Shown here piece by piece: positions 16,953-25,902 of a DNA stretch of 64,000 bases; the stretch's first letter is position 1, and each line of letters begins with the position of its first letter. The DNA comes from Labrenzia sp. THAF82 (lineage in GTDB: Bacteria > Pseudomonadota > Alphaproteobacteria > Rhizobiales > Stappiaceae). The notes beneath the pieces are model-generated. The model searched no databases, was not told the origin of the DNA, and saw only the letters and a program-made list of their open reading frames with translations. The stretch lies in assembly GCF_009363435.1 (NCBI RefSeq), contig NZ_CP045354.1:6290501-6354500 (forward strand), in the 5' to 3' direction. A program made the position numbers and the translations under genes.

Positions 16953-17354
16953 TCAGGCAACGTCCCGTGCCGTCGGCGTAGACGGTATCTCGGGTGGTGC
17001 CAGCAACCGGTCGATTGCGGTCCTGATCTTCAAGAAATATCGGGCACTTGCTGCAAGCCCCTACCAATGTGGTGGCTGATCGATCAGCGCCAGATCAGCC
17101 AGGTAAATGACCCCGTCGGGAACAACCGCATAGGGCAGCAAAAAGATGTCGACCGGCTTTGGCGTCTAACCCTTGGCATCCACACCCTCGGCAGCCAGAA
17201 GTGTTTCGACATGTCTGCTCAGTCGGCCAAATGGTGCAGGGGCCGCGGAAAAGGCTCGTATCAGACCTTTTGCTCTCGAATACAGGCAGGCTTCCGCGAG
17301 CGGGCCACGCAAAACATTGTTCGGACACAGAAAAAGCAAGGTGGTGTTCGACAA
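16953..17354 (-). pseudogene. Low-molecular-weight protein-tyrosine-phosphatase-like gene broken by two in-frame amber codons
   Basis: In a single reading frame from a TTG at 17354 (ribosome binding site AGAAGGGG) to TGA at 16953 there are 133 coding positions, two of them TAG (17166-17168 and 17061-17063). The start reads TLLFLCPNNVLRGPLAEA, which keeps the CX5R P-loop of LMW phosphatases/ArsC with Gly replacing the usual Ser after the Arg. Around the first TAG the frame reads GVDAKG-stop-TPKPVDIF, like the family's G-L-x-S-K-x-W-D-x-F, so a Leu TTG probably became TAG. The frame continues past the second TAG to ARYFLKIRTAIDRLL, the usual C-terminal helix. There is no frameshift. A recent pseudogene is most likely; amber read-through is a less likely alternative. 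Confidence 0.75.
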
Positions 17355-17582
17355 ATTGTCACCCCTTCTCAGAACAACAGAAATGATGCGCCAGCAGCGA
17401 CATGCTCCTATCCCTCCTTCTGGAAAAGACTATGACAGGAGAAGTCCGCCACCGTTTTCATGAGGATATCTTTGGAACAAATGCACGATTTCGACTATTC
17501 GTCTGTGCCTAGGCGGTGATCGATATCGTCATCACCTGCGTCGCGCCGGCGGTTTGTCCTTGAATTTGAATTGGAGCGAAAA

Positions 17583-17960
17583 ATGTCGATTGCACTCTGG
17601 TGCATCCTGATTGCCGCAATTTTGCCGATCCTGTCTGCTTTTCCTGCCAAGCTGAACAAGGACTTCAACAACGCCCTGCCACGAGATCCGGACTATTGGC
17701 GCGAAGGATTCAGGGCACGTGCACAGGCGGCTCAAGCGAATGGATTCGAAGCGTTTCCATTTTTCGCCGTTGCCGTTTTTGTCGCAATGAGCCAGGGCGC
17801 GGATCCTCATTGGATCGACAGACTGGCTGTATTGTTCGTGCTTTTGAGACTGATTTATGTGTTCTGCTACTGGATGGATCGGTCGACACCACGATCGCTG
17901 GCATGGGCGGCAGCCTTCTTGACGATCGTGGGACTATTCACCAGCTCCTTGTGGAGTTGA
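17583..17960 (+). CDS. MAPEG-family membrane protein
   Basis: A 125-aa membrane protein of the MAPEG family (eicosanoid/glutathione metabolism-type), with about four hydrophobic helices. Motifs include NNALPRDPDYW, RARAQAAQANGFEAFPFFA at about 47-66 and RLIYVFCYWMD. Bacterial homologues are of unknown substrate. The ATG of MSIALW has GGAGCGAAA just before it; a TTG four codons upstream is not needed. Convergent with nothing, preceded by the phosphatase pseudogene on the other strand. Confidence 0.88.
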   Translation: MSIALWCILIAAILPILSAFPAKLNKDFNNALPRDPDYWREGFRARAQAAQANGFEAFPFFAVAVFVAMSQGADPHWIDRLAVLFVLLRLIYVFCYWMDRSTPRSLAWAAAFLTIVGLFTSSLWS

Positions 17961-18077
17961 ATTGCGACAAGGCGATATTTAGATCGGTAAATTCTTCAAG
18001 GAGAGTTTGCACCATAGGTTCTATTTCGCTAACGATGCAGGGACGCGTAGCAGGTTACCGATGGGCAGAGGTGCAGT

Positions 18078-18971
18078 GTGCGGACGACAGACCAGACGAC
18101 AAACGCCTTGCCGGCTCGGCGTGAGGCTGCGCTCCAAAAGCAGCTTTCAGAACAACATATAGTTGATTCTCTTATCGCCGAACGCGGAAAACTTGTGATG
18201 GCCAGCCCCTGGTGGCCCATCATCAAACCGTTTGCCTACAAGATTTTACGCTACAGATCCGCGGTCGACATGGCGGACAAGATTGCTCAAATGGAAGCTG
18301 TCGACTGCTTTGCTCACTTGAGTGGCCTGCTTCAGCTTGATGTGACAACTATTGGCCTGGAGCGTGTTCCCGCTCAAGGACCTGTGGTTCTTGTTTCAAA
18401 CCATCCGACCGGCATTGCCGACGGCATTGTTCTTTACGATGCGATCAAGGCCTGCCGCGACGATCTGTCCATTTTCGCCAACAGAGACGCAATCCGCATT
18501 AACCCGCGGCTGGCGGACATGATTGTTCCGGTCGAATGGCGGGCCGATTTCAAAAGCAGGACGAAGTCGAAAGAAACCCTGAAACTTGCCTCATCCGCAT
18601 TTGCAAAAGAACGCGTTGTGGTGCTCTTTCCATCCGGCCGCCTTGCCCATTGGCATCAAGGCAAGTTGACGGAACGACCCTGGATGACCTCTGCGTTGGC
18701 ACTGGCGCGAAAAAACAAGGCGCCGATCATCCCAATGCATATGGGCGGGCGTAATTCAGGCCTCTTTTATTTCCTGGCCAGAGTGTCGACGGAATTGCGC
18801 GACATGACAGTCTTCAATGAGCTGCTGAACAAGAAGAATGCCAAGTTCAGCGTGCATTTCGGCAAACCTATCCGGCCGGAACGACTGGCTGGCGATCTCA
18901 GCGACCTCGCCGAGCAGATGCGTGTTCACTGTGCCGAAACACTTGCAACAGATCCGAACGCAGAATTCTGA
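18078..18971 (+). CDS. 1-acyl-glycerophosphate-type acyltransferase
   Basis: A 297-aa PlsC-like acyltransferase. The active-site segment VSNHPTGIADG is at about residues 107-117; His and Asp are five residues apart, as in the SNHPxGxxDG subgroup (haemolysin/OlsA-like) and not the classical HX4D. FPSGRLAH near 195-200 corresponds to the FPEG motif that binds the glycerophosphate. It probably acylates a lysophospholipid, or an ornithine-lipid or similar acceptor, at the inner membrane. It starts with GTG behind AGAGGTGCAGT. It is followed by recQ on the same strand, 117 bp away. Confidence 0.87.
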   Translation: MRTTDQTTNALPARREAALQKQLSEQHIVDSLIAERGKLVMASPWWPIIKPFAYKILRYRSAVDMADKIAQMEAVDCFAHLSGLLQLDVTTIGLERVPAQGPVVLVSNHPTGIADGIVLYDAIKACRDDLSIFANRDAIRINPRLADMIVPVEWRADFKSRTKSKETLKLASSAFAKERVVVLFPSGRLAHWHQGKLTERPWMTSALALARKNKAPIIPMHMGGRNSGLFYFLARVSTELRDMTVFNELLNKKNAKFSVHFGKPIRPERLAGDLSDLAEQMRVHCAETLATDPNAEF

Positions 18972-19088
18972 TTTTCAGATGTCCGGCTGATCGGGAAAGC
19001 CGGTCATCCACAGGTGCGATTTCCCCTTCATTGCCCTGACTGTGCGAATAAGACATGGTGCGGATTAAGAAAGGGAACCTTCTCGCTC

Positions 19089-20978
19089 ATGCCAGTTTCG
19101 CCCGCGATCGCCGCGCAGGATGCCCTGCCCGTTCAGCCCGCCGTCGCGCCGCCGGTTCTTCCCGAACCAAAGCCGCTTGCGGTACTGCAGCAGGTGTTCG
19201 GCTACAGCAGCTTCCGTGGCAAACAACAGGCTGTCATTGAAACACTGAGCGACGGCAACGACGCTGTCGTGCTGTTTCCGACAGGTGCCGGGAAGTCTCT
19301 TTGCTTTCAGATCCCGGCACTTTGCCGTCGCGGTGTCGGCATCGTCGTTTCGCCGCTGATTGCGCTGATGAAAGACCAGGTCGGCGCGCTTCAGGCCGCC
19401 GGCGTAAAGGCTGCGGCGCTCAATTCGACACTTTCACCGGACGAGCAGGAAGCGTTGCGAGAGGAGCTCCGACACGGGAACATAGATCTCCTTTATGTAA
19501 CGCCCGAACGTCTTGGAAATGAGAGTTTCCGCCGTTTTCTCGACATGCTTGAAATTGCCCTCTTTGCAATCGACGAAGCGCATTGTGTCAGTCAATGGGG
19601 CCACGATTTCCGGCCGGAATACCTGTCGCTTTCTTGCCTCCGTGAGCGTTACCCAGGTGTGCCAAGAGTTGCCCTGACCGCGACCGCAGACCCACACACC
19701 CAAAAGGATATTCTGGCCCGGCTTCAGCTTGAGGACGCCGAGGTCTTCTCTTCCAGTTTTGACAGGCCCAACATCCGCTACGAAATCGTGGAACGGACCA
19801 ACCAGCGACAACAGTTGCTGGATTTTCTGAAAAAACATGAAGGTGAAAGCGGCATCGTCTATTGTCTGTCACGGGCCAAGGTTGAGGACATTGCCGATTG
19901 GTTAAGCACAAAGGGAATCAGGGCACTTCCCTACCACGCGGGTCTGCCGACAGAGCAACGCGCAGCAAATCAGGATGCTTTCCTTCTTGAAGAAGGACTT
20001 TGCCTGGTGGCAACGGTGGCCTTTGGCATGGGGATCGACAAACCCGATGTTCGTTATGTCGCACATCTCGATCTGCCGTCTTCCGTTGAAGCCTATTACC
20101 AGGAAACAGGGCGTGCCGGTCGCGATGGCGCTCCCTCTGAAGCCTTCATGGCCTATGGCATGGCGGACCTTGTGCAGCGTCGACGTATGATTGCCGAAGG
20201 AGATGCCCCAGACGAGGTGAAAAGGGCGGAGAACGCCAAGCTGAATGCGCTGCTTGGCATTTGCGAAACGGCTGGCTGCAGGCGGCAAGCGCTTCTGGCC
20301 CATTTCGGAGAGACCTATCCAAATCCTTGCGGAAACTGCGACACGTGCCTGTCGCCGGTTGAAACCTGGGATGGGACCGAGGCTGCACAAAAGCTCATGT
20401 CTGCGATCTACCGCACCGGCCAACGCTTCGGCACTGGTCATGTGATCGATGTTCTGATGGGAAAATCGAACGAGAAGACCAATCGTTTCGGACACGACTC
20501 TCTGACCGTTTTCGGAATCGGTCAGGATGTCCCGCAAAAGACCTGGCAATCGATCGCCCGTCAGTTGGTCGCAGCCGGTTATGTGGATGTCGACCACGCC
20601 CATTTCGGCGCTCTGATCCTGACCGAAAAGGCGCGCAACGTCTTGCGCGGCGAAGAAACGCTGGCCTTGCGTAAGGACCGCAACGCTGCTGGCTTGAAAA
20701 GAACACGCACATCCCGAACTGCTTCAATCGCAGACGAGCTGGATCACGAAGACAAACTCTTGTTTGAGCGGTTGCGTAGGCTCAGAACGCAGATTGCGCG
20801 TGATCAGAGTGTTCCCCCCTATGTGGTTTTTCCAGACGCGACGCTCGCAGGCATCGCTGCGGCGCGGCCGGTGACAAAAGACGCTCTGCTCGCCGTTTCC
20901 GGTGTCGGACAATCTAAGCTTGAGAAATACGGCGATACGTTTCTTGACCTGGTGGAAGCGTTCGAGGCCGGGGTATGA
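19089..20978 (+). CDS. recQ: ATP-dependent DNA helicase RecQ
   Basis: A 629-aa 3'-5' helicase for recombination and stalled-fork repair. Walker A LFPTGAGKSLCF is at about 62-73, DEAH in AIDEAHCVSQWGHDF near 165, then LTATAD and the QETGRAGRDG motif VI. The zinc subdomain has Cys in CETAGCRRQ and PCGNCDTC, followed by the RQC winged helix and one HRDC domain (LFERLRRLR to DLVEAF). I use the ATG of MPVSPAIA; it has only a distant GAAAGGGAACC. An in-frame GTG at 19014 would add 25 residues unlike RecQ. Length is normal. Confidence 0.94.
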   Translation: MPVSPAIAAQDALPVQPAVAPPVLPEPKPLAVLQQVFGYSSFRGKQQAVIETLSDGNDAVVLFPTGAGKSLCFQIPALCRRGVGIVVSPLIALMKDQVGALQAAGVKAAALNSTLSPDEQEALREELRHGNIDLLYVTPERLGNESFRRFLDMLEIALFAIDEAHCVSQWGHDFRPEYLSLSCLRERYPGVPRVALTATADPHTQKDILARLQLEDAEVFSSSFDRPNIRYEIVERTNQRQQLLDFLKKHEGESGIVYCLSRAKVEDIADWLSTKGIRALPYHAGLPTEQRAANQDAFLLEEGLCLVATVAFGMGIDKPDVRYVAHLDLPSSVEAYYQETGRAGRDGAPSEAFMAYGMADLVQRRRMIAEGDAPDEVKRAENAKLNALLGICETAGCRRQALLAHFGETYPNPCGNCDTCLSPVETWDGTEAAQKLMSAIYRTGQRFGTGHVIDVLMGKSNEKTNRFGHDSLTVFGIGQDVPQKTWQSIARQLVAAGYVDVDHAHFGALILTEKARNVLRGEETLALRKDRNAAGLKRTRTSRTASIADELDHEDKLLFERLRRLRTQIARDQSVPPYVVFPDATLAGIAAARPVTKDALLAVSGVGQSKLEKYGDTFLDLVEAFEAGV

Positions 20979-21053
20979 TTTCGTTTACCTTAACGCATTC
21001 TTGATAGTTTTCACCCGATAAGACCCTCAAAGGTTGTATTCAGGGGTCTATCC

Positions 21054-21713
21054 ATGCGTTTCACATCTCTTGCTGTCATTGCCATGTCATTCGGGGTTTC
21101 GGTTTCTCAAGCAGCAGACATGCCGACAGAGGTTCTTCCTGTTGCACAATTCGGATCGCCGGAAAATCTACGCCTGAAACCCGCAGGCTGGACCGGTTTC
21201 AATGCCGTTCTGTTTGCCGGCGGTGGTTTTCTTCAGGGAAGCGATAGTCTCGGATTGGACGCCTTCTTCAGGTCAGCGCTTTTCGGAGGATCGCTTGGAT
21301 ACGATCACCAGTTCAACAACATCGTGTTTGGTGCAGGCGTCGAGGGTGCGTTCACGAATTTTCGCGGCAACTCGAGCTCGGGCAATTTCAGGCAGAAATC
21401 CAATTGGCTCTCAAGTGCGACCGTTAGAATTGGCTACGATGCCGGCCGATTCATGCCGTACCTTTCCGGCGGCATCGGCTTCGGCAACTACGAAATTGAG
21501 CGCAAGAGCGATGGTGCCAGCGACGAGAACACTCAGGTCGGGTATGTTCTCGGTGGGGGACTTGAGGCGCGCATCACCGAAGCTCTCTTTGCGAGAGCCG
21601 ATTACAAACACTACGAATTCAGCGACCAGCGTTACACTGTCCCGGGGACACAGAGTTTCACGGCCGAAGGTAGCGCCGACATTTTCCAGCTCGGGGTTGG
21701 TTACCGCTTCTGA
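21054..21713 (+). CDS. Outer-membrane beta-barrel protein (Omp25/Omp31-like)
   Basis: A 219-aa porin-family protein. Signal peptide at residues 1-20 (VSQA-AD cleavage), then alternating beta strands with GGSLGYDHQFNNIVFGAGVEG, SATVRIGYD and GGGLEARITE, ending in GVGYRF, the aromatic C-terminal BAM signal. It resembles the eight-stranded Omp25/Omp31/RopB class of Hyphomicrobiales. The ribosome binding site AGGGGTCTATCC precedes the ATG. Monocistronic by position, 75 bp after recQ. Confidence 0.9.
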   Translation: MRFTSLAVIAMSFGVSVSQAADMPTEVLPVAQFGSPENLRLKPAGWTGFNAVLFAGGGFLQGSDSLGLDAFFRSALFGGSLGYDHQFNNIVFGAGVEGAFTNFRGNSSSGNFRQKSNWLSSATVRIGYDAGRFMPYLSGGIGFGNYEIERKSDGASDENTQVGYVLGGGLEARITEALFARADYKHYEFSDQRYTVPGTQSFTAEGSADIFQLGVGYRF

Positions 21714-21735
21714 TCAACCGACAACCGCTGCCTGA

Positions 21736-22257
21736 TCACGCTTCCGGACGCAAACAAAGCTGATAGACACCTGTCAGGTTGCCCAGTGTTTCGTCGTTCG
21801 GATGCGTCAGAAATTCGTCGATGATCTCCCGCAAGGCAAGGTGCATCTGTCGATGCTGTCGCAGGCGCCTGTAAGAGGAGCCAAGCTTGTAGATCTGGTC
21901 GATTTCTTCACGCGTGAACAGATCGAGACCGGCGATGCCAAGAACCACACCGAGATCTGCGTGAGTGCGACGGCAGAGATTATGTGCGACCAGAAATCCG
22001 AAAAGACCGGTCACAAACCTGTTTTCGAAAGAAAGTTGGTTGAAGTCGCGCCCGACAACAGCCAGCACGACCTTCATGATGACCACGGTCGCCTCGGCCG
22101 TAAACTCGGTCGGAGTGTTGGTGTCTCTGATTTCCAGATCGGTTTCTTCCAACAAGCCGGCAAGGCCGGCACGCAGGCGATCTTCCGTTTCTACGGCCCT
22201 CAGTTCGGAAATGAATTCCGGCTCCGCTGCAGTTCGACTTCCAAACAAACTTAGCAT
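21736..22257 (-). CDS. Uncharacterised protein
   Basis: 173 aa, not recognised. It is predicted soluble and mostly helical, rich in charged residues, with no signal peptide or membrane segment. A good GGGAGGG ribosome binding site lies 8 bases before the ATG. It ends 23 bp from the convergent outer-membrane protein gene. The opposite strand also has a 150-codon frame here, but that frame has poorer initiation and a composition unlike a folded protein. No function is proposed. Confidence 0.65.
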   Translation of the reverse strand: MLSLFGSRTAAEPEFISELRAVETEDRLRAGLAGLLEETDLEIRDTNTPTEFTAEATVVIMKVVLAVVGRDFNQLSFENRFVTGLFGFLVAHNLCRRTHADLGVVLGIAGLDLFTREEIDQIYKLGSSYRRLRQHRQMHLALREIIDEFLTHPNDETLGNLTGVYQLCLRPEA

Positions 22258-22399
22258 ACCAGCGCCCTCCCAAGGGTGAGCCCACTCAATAAATTGTAGC
22301 GCAAAGTTACCCTACGGCAAACAAGACAAAGCCTAAGGTTGAATTTTCATTCAATCAGTGATGCGCAACACATTTCGGGCGCTGGGGATACCCGTTCGT

Positions 22400-23044
22400 T
22401 TAAGACCCTGCTTTCGGTATACCTTTGAAGGCTTCATCCCCCCACACGGCCTTTACTCGCGCATCGCGGCCACAAGCCTTGCGATAGCCTTTGTAGGCCT
22501 GCGCGCGCGTGACATAGCCAAACCTCGTCAGGGTGCGAACGTCACTCTTGTAATAGGCCTGATGGTAATCTTCTGCCGGCCAGAAGACGGCGGCGCCTTC
22601 GATCGGCGTCACGACCTTGCCGCCAAGGATCTTGTTGGCTTTATCGAGTTCCTGTTTAGCTTGTTTCGCCTGAGCATCGTCCAGCGGGTGTATGGCCGTT
22701 GAATACCCAAAGCCCCGATCGCAGAACTGACCACCAGCATCTGTCACATCGACTGTGCGCAAAAAGATCGCGACAAGGTCCGCGTAGCTGATTTTGCTTT
22801 CGTCAAAATCGACTTTCACGACCTCGCGATGACCACCACGTTCATAATTCTTGTAAGTCGGGTTCTGTGTCTTGCCACCGGCATAACCGGACACCACGTC
22901 TCGTACACCAGGCAACTTTTCAAGATCAGATTCAACGCACCAAAAACACCCTCCTGCGAAAACGGCTGTTCCAGCCTGTGCAGGCGCGTAGTGTGCGGTG
23001 CCGAGCATCAAGGTGGCGAGAATAAGGGGCAGCTTGCGCTTCAT
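22400..23044 (-). CDS. msrA: Exported peptide-methionine (S)-S-oxide reductase
   Basis: 214 aa. MsrA reduces methionine-S-sulfoxide in proteins. It has an N-terminal signal peptide (1-24, PAQA cleavage), then AVFAGGCFWCVE with catalytic C33 and C36, GYAGGKTQNPTY, and DVTDAGGQFCDRG. EDYHQAYY follows. The resolving cysteine is probably the Cys in YRKACGRD near the C-terminus. Export means it repairs periplasmic or surface proteins; how it is re-reduced is not visible (no msrPQ or MsrB nearby). The chosen ATG has GGAGGATTACTG. Confidence 0.93.
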   Translation of the reverse strand: MKRKLPLILATLMLGTAHYAPAQAGTAVFAGGCFWCVESDLEKLPGVRDVVSGYAGGKTQNPTYKNYERGGHREVVKVDFDESKISYADLVAIFLRTVDVTDAGGQFCDRGFGYSTAIHPLDDAQAKQAKQELDKANKILGGKVVTPIEGAAVFWPAEDYHQAYYKSDVRTLTRFGYVTRAQAYKGYRKACGRDARVKAVWGDEAFKGIPKAGS

Positions 23045-23300
23045 CAGTAATCCTCCATCGGTTACCACAAAGAGGTAACGTAACGCAGGAGAGAGGCAAC
23101 TCAACTCACATGACCCGCCCAGCACAAGACCGTGAGTGTCACGTGACGAAGTCGGATGGGTATCAATGATTTTCAGGTCGCCGTGTTGCCAGCGCGATTG
23201 CCAAAAAGGACTGCACTACAGAACAGGCGAGCCATATGGCCCGCCCGGGGTGCCTTTGAAATACCCTTTTCTACCGAGGGCAACGGCGTTTCAATCAGGT

Positions 23301-24719
23301 CTATGTTTGCTGTCCCGACCAATCGATACGTTGCGTCACGAACATCGTCACTGCCAGTGCAACGAACGCGATGACGGATCCAATCAGCAAAGCGTAGTCC
23401 TGCTCGCGCATGAGTGCGTACAAGACAGCGAAAATGCTCGCCAAAACCAGGAACATTACCATGCCGGCAACCTTGCTGCGCAGTGATGTGCCAACATAGG
23501 CAGCATTCAAGAAAGTCGCCGCCAGTGCCGCAATCAGATAGGCCAGCGCGTAGCCGACATGTTCCGCGAAGGCGAGCAGCATCACATAGAAGATGATCAA
23601 AGCCAGTCCGACCAGGCCATACTGGATCCAATGGAAGTGCCATCCGGACCGCATCTCGAGCACAAATACCGCCAGAAAAGTCAAGCTGATGAAACCGATG
23701 GCATATTTGAGCGATCTGGAAATCGTCTGATAGAAATCAACAGGTTCAACGAATTTCACACCCAGCATCTTGTCCTGAAGGGGCACCGAATTGGTAGTCA
23801 GAACTTTCGGAATGCCGCGAGCCAGATAGGGGATGGTCCAATTTGCACTAAATCCGTTTTCAGAGATCTCACGTGTTTCGGGCAGGAATGCCCCCGTGAA
23901 CCCAGGATGTGGCCAGTCAGACTTGAGAGCTACCTTGGTGGTTTGCCCGGCAGGCGCAACATAAATTGCCCTGGAGCCATTCAATTGCAACGGAATGTCG
24001 AAGGTAAACCCGTCTCGCCAAGTAGCGTGCGGAATGGCAACATTGATGCCTGACGGGTTTTGAGCACGGCCCGCCCGGTATTGCGGGTTCATCGCGAGCG
24101 AGCCCAGGCCCGGCTCGAATGGCAATGACTGCGCTCCATTCAGCTTCAGGCTGACTTCGCTTTTCAGCGCCCGGACATCACCGATACCGATGGTTAGAAG
24201 GGCCTGGTTGTAGGCAACGGTTATTGTCCCCCCATGCATGGCGCGGAACATATTGGTGGGACGCGCTGCAAAGCGACCACGCAACTGCAAGCTCCCATGA
24301 TAAACCGGCAGCGAATAGATCGACTTTTTGCGGTCTTCGACTCCAATCTCACCGCCAATCTCCAATACTTCTGGAAACAGGACAGCCGCGCGCTGCACAA
24401 CCTTGGTTACGCTCTTGTCGTCAATCTCTTGCTGGTAAGTCTCGGTGTAGGGAACAACCAGATATGGGCCGTTCACTTCCTGCGTACCACCCCAGGATTT
24501 TGCGATATCACGCGCGACCTCTTGCGCCCGATCGGCGCGCTCTTCAACAAGTACCCAGACAAAGACACTGGGTACCAAAAGCACCATCGTTACGAAGCCA
24601 ATCAAAACAAATTTGACGGCAGGTGAGTTTAGAAATGATTTGGATTTGCCAAGACCGCCATTTGAATGCGGCCTGGGACTATTCGCAGGTTCTGAATTGG
24701 TTGTGTTTGAACTATTCAT
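23301..24719 (-). CDS. creD: Inner-membrane protein CreD
   Basis: A 472-aa CreD-family protein. It has a short cytoplasmic Asn/Ser-rich N-terminus, one membrane helix at about 35-60, a large periplasmic domain (YTETYQQEI, the SLPFEPGLGSLA region, KFVEPVDFYQTISRSLKYA) and a C-terminal cluster of about five membrane helices, the standard CreD layout. CreD is controlled by the CreBC two-component system in gamma-proteobacteria and linked to envelope-stress tolerance, but no creBC genes are here. The start MNSSNTTN has only a distant GAGGG; an upstream in-frame start would add 38 unlikely residues. Confidence 0.9.
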   Translation of the reverse strand: MNSSNTTNSEPANSPRPHSNGGLGKSKSFLNSPAVKFVLIGFVTMVLLVPSVFVWVLVEERADRAQEVARDIAKSWGGTQEVNGPYLVVPYTETYQQEIDDKSVTKVVQRAAVLFPEVLEIGGEIGVEDRKKSIYSLPVYHGSLQLRGRFAARPTNMFRAMHGGTITVAYNQALLTIGIGDVRALKSEVSLKLNGAQSLPFEPGLGSLAMNPQYRAGRAQNPSGINVAIPHATWRDGFTFDIPLQLNGSRAIYVAPAGQTTKVALKSDWPHPGFTGAFLPETREISENGFSANWTIPYLARGIPKVLTTNSVPLQDKMLGVKFVEPVDFYQTISRSLKYAIGFISLTFLAVFVLEMRSGWHFHWIQYGLVGLALIIFYVMLLAFAEHVGYALAYLIAALAATFLNAAYVGTSLRSKVAGMVMFLVLASIFAVLYALMREQDYALLIGSVIAFVALAVTMFVTQRIDWSGQQT

Positions 24720-24995
24720 ACTATCGGAAACCCTCTGCAAGGCGGCGTCCGACCAGATCGGATGCCTTTTCAACGCAAACAGGTTTCCATCCAATCCGGG
24801 GAAAGGTTGGACGCATTCGATGAGGTTTTTCACATTGATTTTGCAGAAAGCGTGCAGCGTTCCACAAAGTCCGATCGGCTCCTGTGATACTCAAAACCAC
24901 ACGCAACAGGTTCGGTAGGGCCCTTCAGATGCACTTGCGCCGGATCTTCGCCGCACTTATGTCGAAGCAGTCGTTCACAAGATTTTGCAGGTCCC

Positions 24996-25688
24996 ATGTT
25001 CCAAGCCGCTTCCAGAGCAATGTCTCAGGTTTTTGAACCTCCGTTTCGCTCAATTTTCTGGAAAATGCTCGGGTTTACACTTGGGGTCCTGCTGGTTGTC
25101 TGGATCACACTCCAGGGTCTGGTCGTCAACTTTGTGGAGTTGCCCTACGGATGGATGGACACAGCGCTTTCGATCCTGACCGGCATTGGTGCGATCTTCG
25201 CGCTTGGCTTTCTGATTGCGCCGATCTCGGCACTCTTTGCGGGCCTCTTTCAAGATGACATAGCCGACATTGTCGAGGCGCACGATTACCCTGGTGACCG
25301 TCCGGGCCGTGCACTGCCATTTGCACAATCAATCGGCCAGACCATCAAATTCACCGGCGTGGTCATTCTGGGGAACATATTTGCACTGCTTCTGCTGCTG
25401 GTTCCCGGCATCAATCTGATCGCGTTTTTCCTGGTGAACGGCTATCTGCTGGGACGGGAATTCTTCGAATTTGCAGCAATGCGCTTCATGCCTCCAGCCG
25501 AAGCAAAAGCATTCAGGAAAGCGCGGAGCGGAACCGTGTTCCTTGGTGGTCTGGTCATTGCCGGATTGTTGGCGGTGCCGATCCTAAACCTGGTGACGCC
25601 GATTTTTGCCACGATTTTCATGCTGCATCTCTTCAAGATGCTCGCAGCAAAGCAACCAGGTTACTCCAGTATCGATCAAACGAACTAA
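24996..25688 (+). CDS. EI24/CysZ-like membrane protein
   Basis: A 230-aa membrane protein of the EI24-domain family, the family of the CysZ sulfate permease. It has about four long hydrophobic segments, an amphipathic middle (FAQSIGQTIKFTGVVILGN) and the characteristic NGYLLGREFFEFAAMRFM at about 148-165. Sulfate uptake is the best-known function for CysZ, but no sulfur genes are adjacent and many alphaproteobacterial EI24 proteins are untested. An AGG lies 6 bases before the ATG. Confidence 0.85.
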   Translation: MFQAASRAMSQVFEPPFRSIFWKMLGFTLGVLLVVWITLQGLVVNFVELPYGWMDTALSILTGIGAIFALGFLIAPISALFAGLFQDDIADIVEAHDYPGDRPGRALPFAQSIGQTIKFTGVVILGNIFALLLLLVPGINLIAFFLVNGYLLGREFFEFAAMRFMPPAEAKAFRKARSGTVFLGGLVIAGLLAVPILNLVTPIFATIFMLHLFKMLAAKQPGYSSIDQTN

Positions 25689-25902
25689 CTGCTCTTTCCG
25701 AATGGTTATGCTGCCTCAGTACTGATGTGCCTGAGATTTCTGGCGTGCTTTTTTGTCAGGCTTTTTGCTCACGGAATTTCTGTTCATCCGGCCGCGAACC
25801 TCTCCTTGTCTGAGTTTCCGGCAATTTTGACGGTTCCTCTCCGCAAACGCTTGCATCCGGCTCGCCAATCTGAAGAACTGCCTCTTCAAGCGGAAGGCAG
25901 AT

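Noticed and set aside
17512..17537. GGTGAT/ATCACC inverted repeat before the MAPEG gene
   Set aside because: Only 6-bp arms with a 10-base loop and no promoter around it; could be chance.
19014..19088. In-frame GTG extension of recQ containing CPDC and WCG
   Set aside because: The extra 25 residues are unlike RecQ, and the cysteines are probably chance; the ATG at 19089 starts closer to the family N-terminus.
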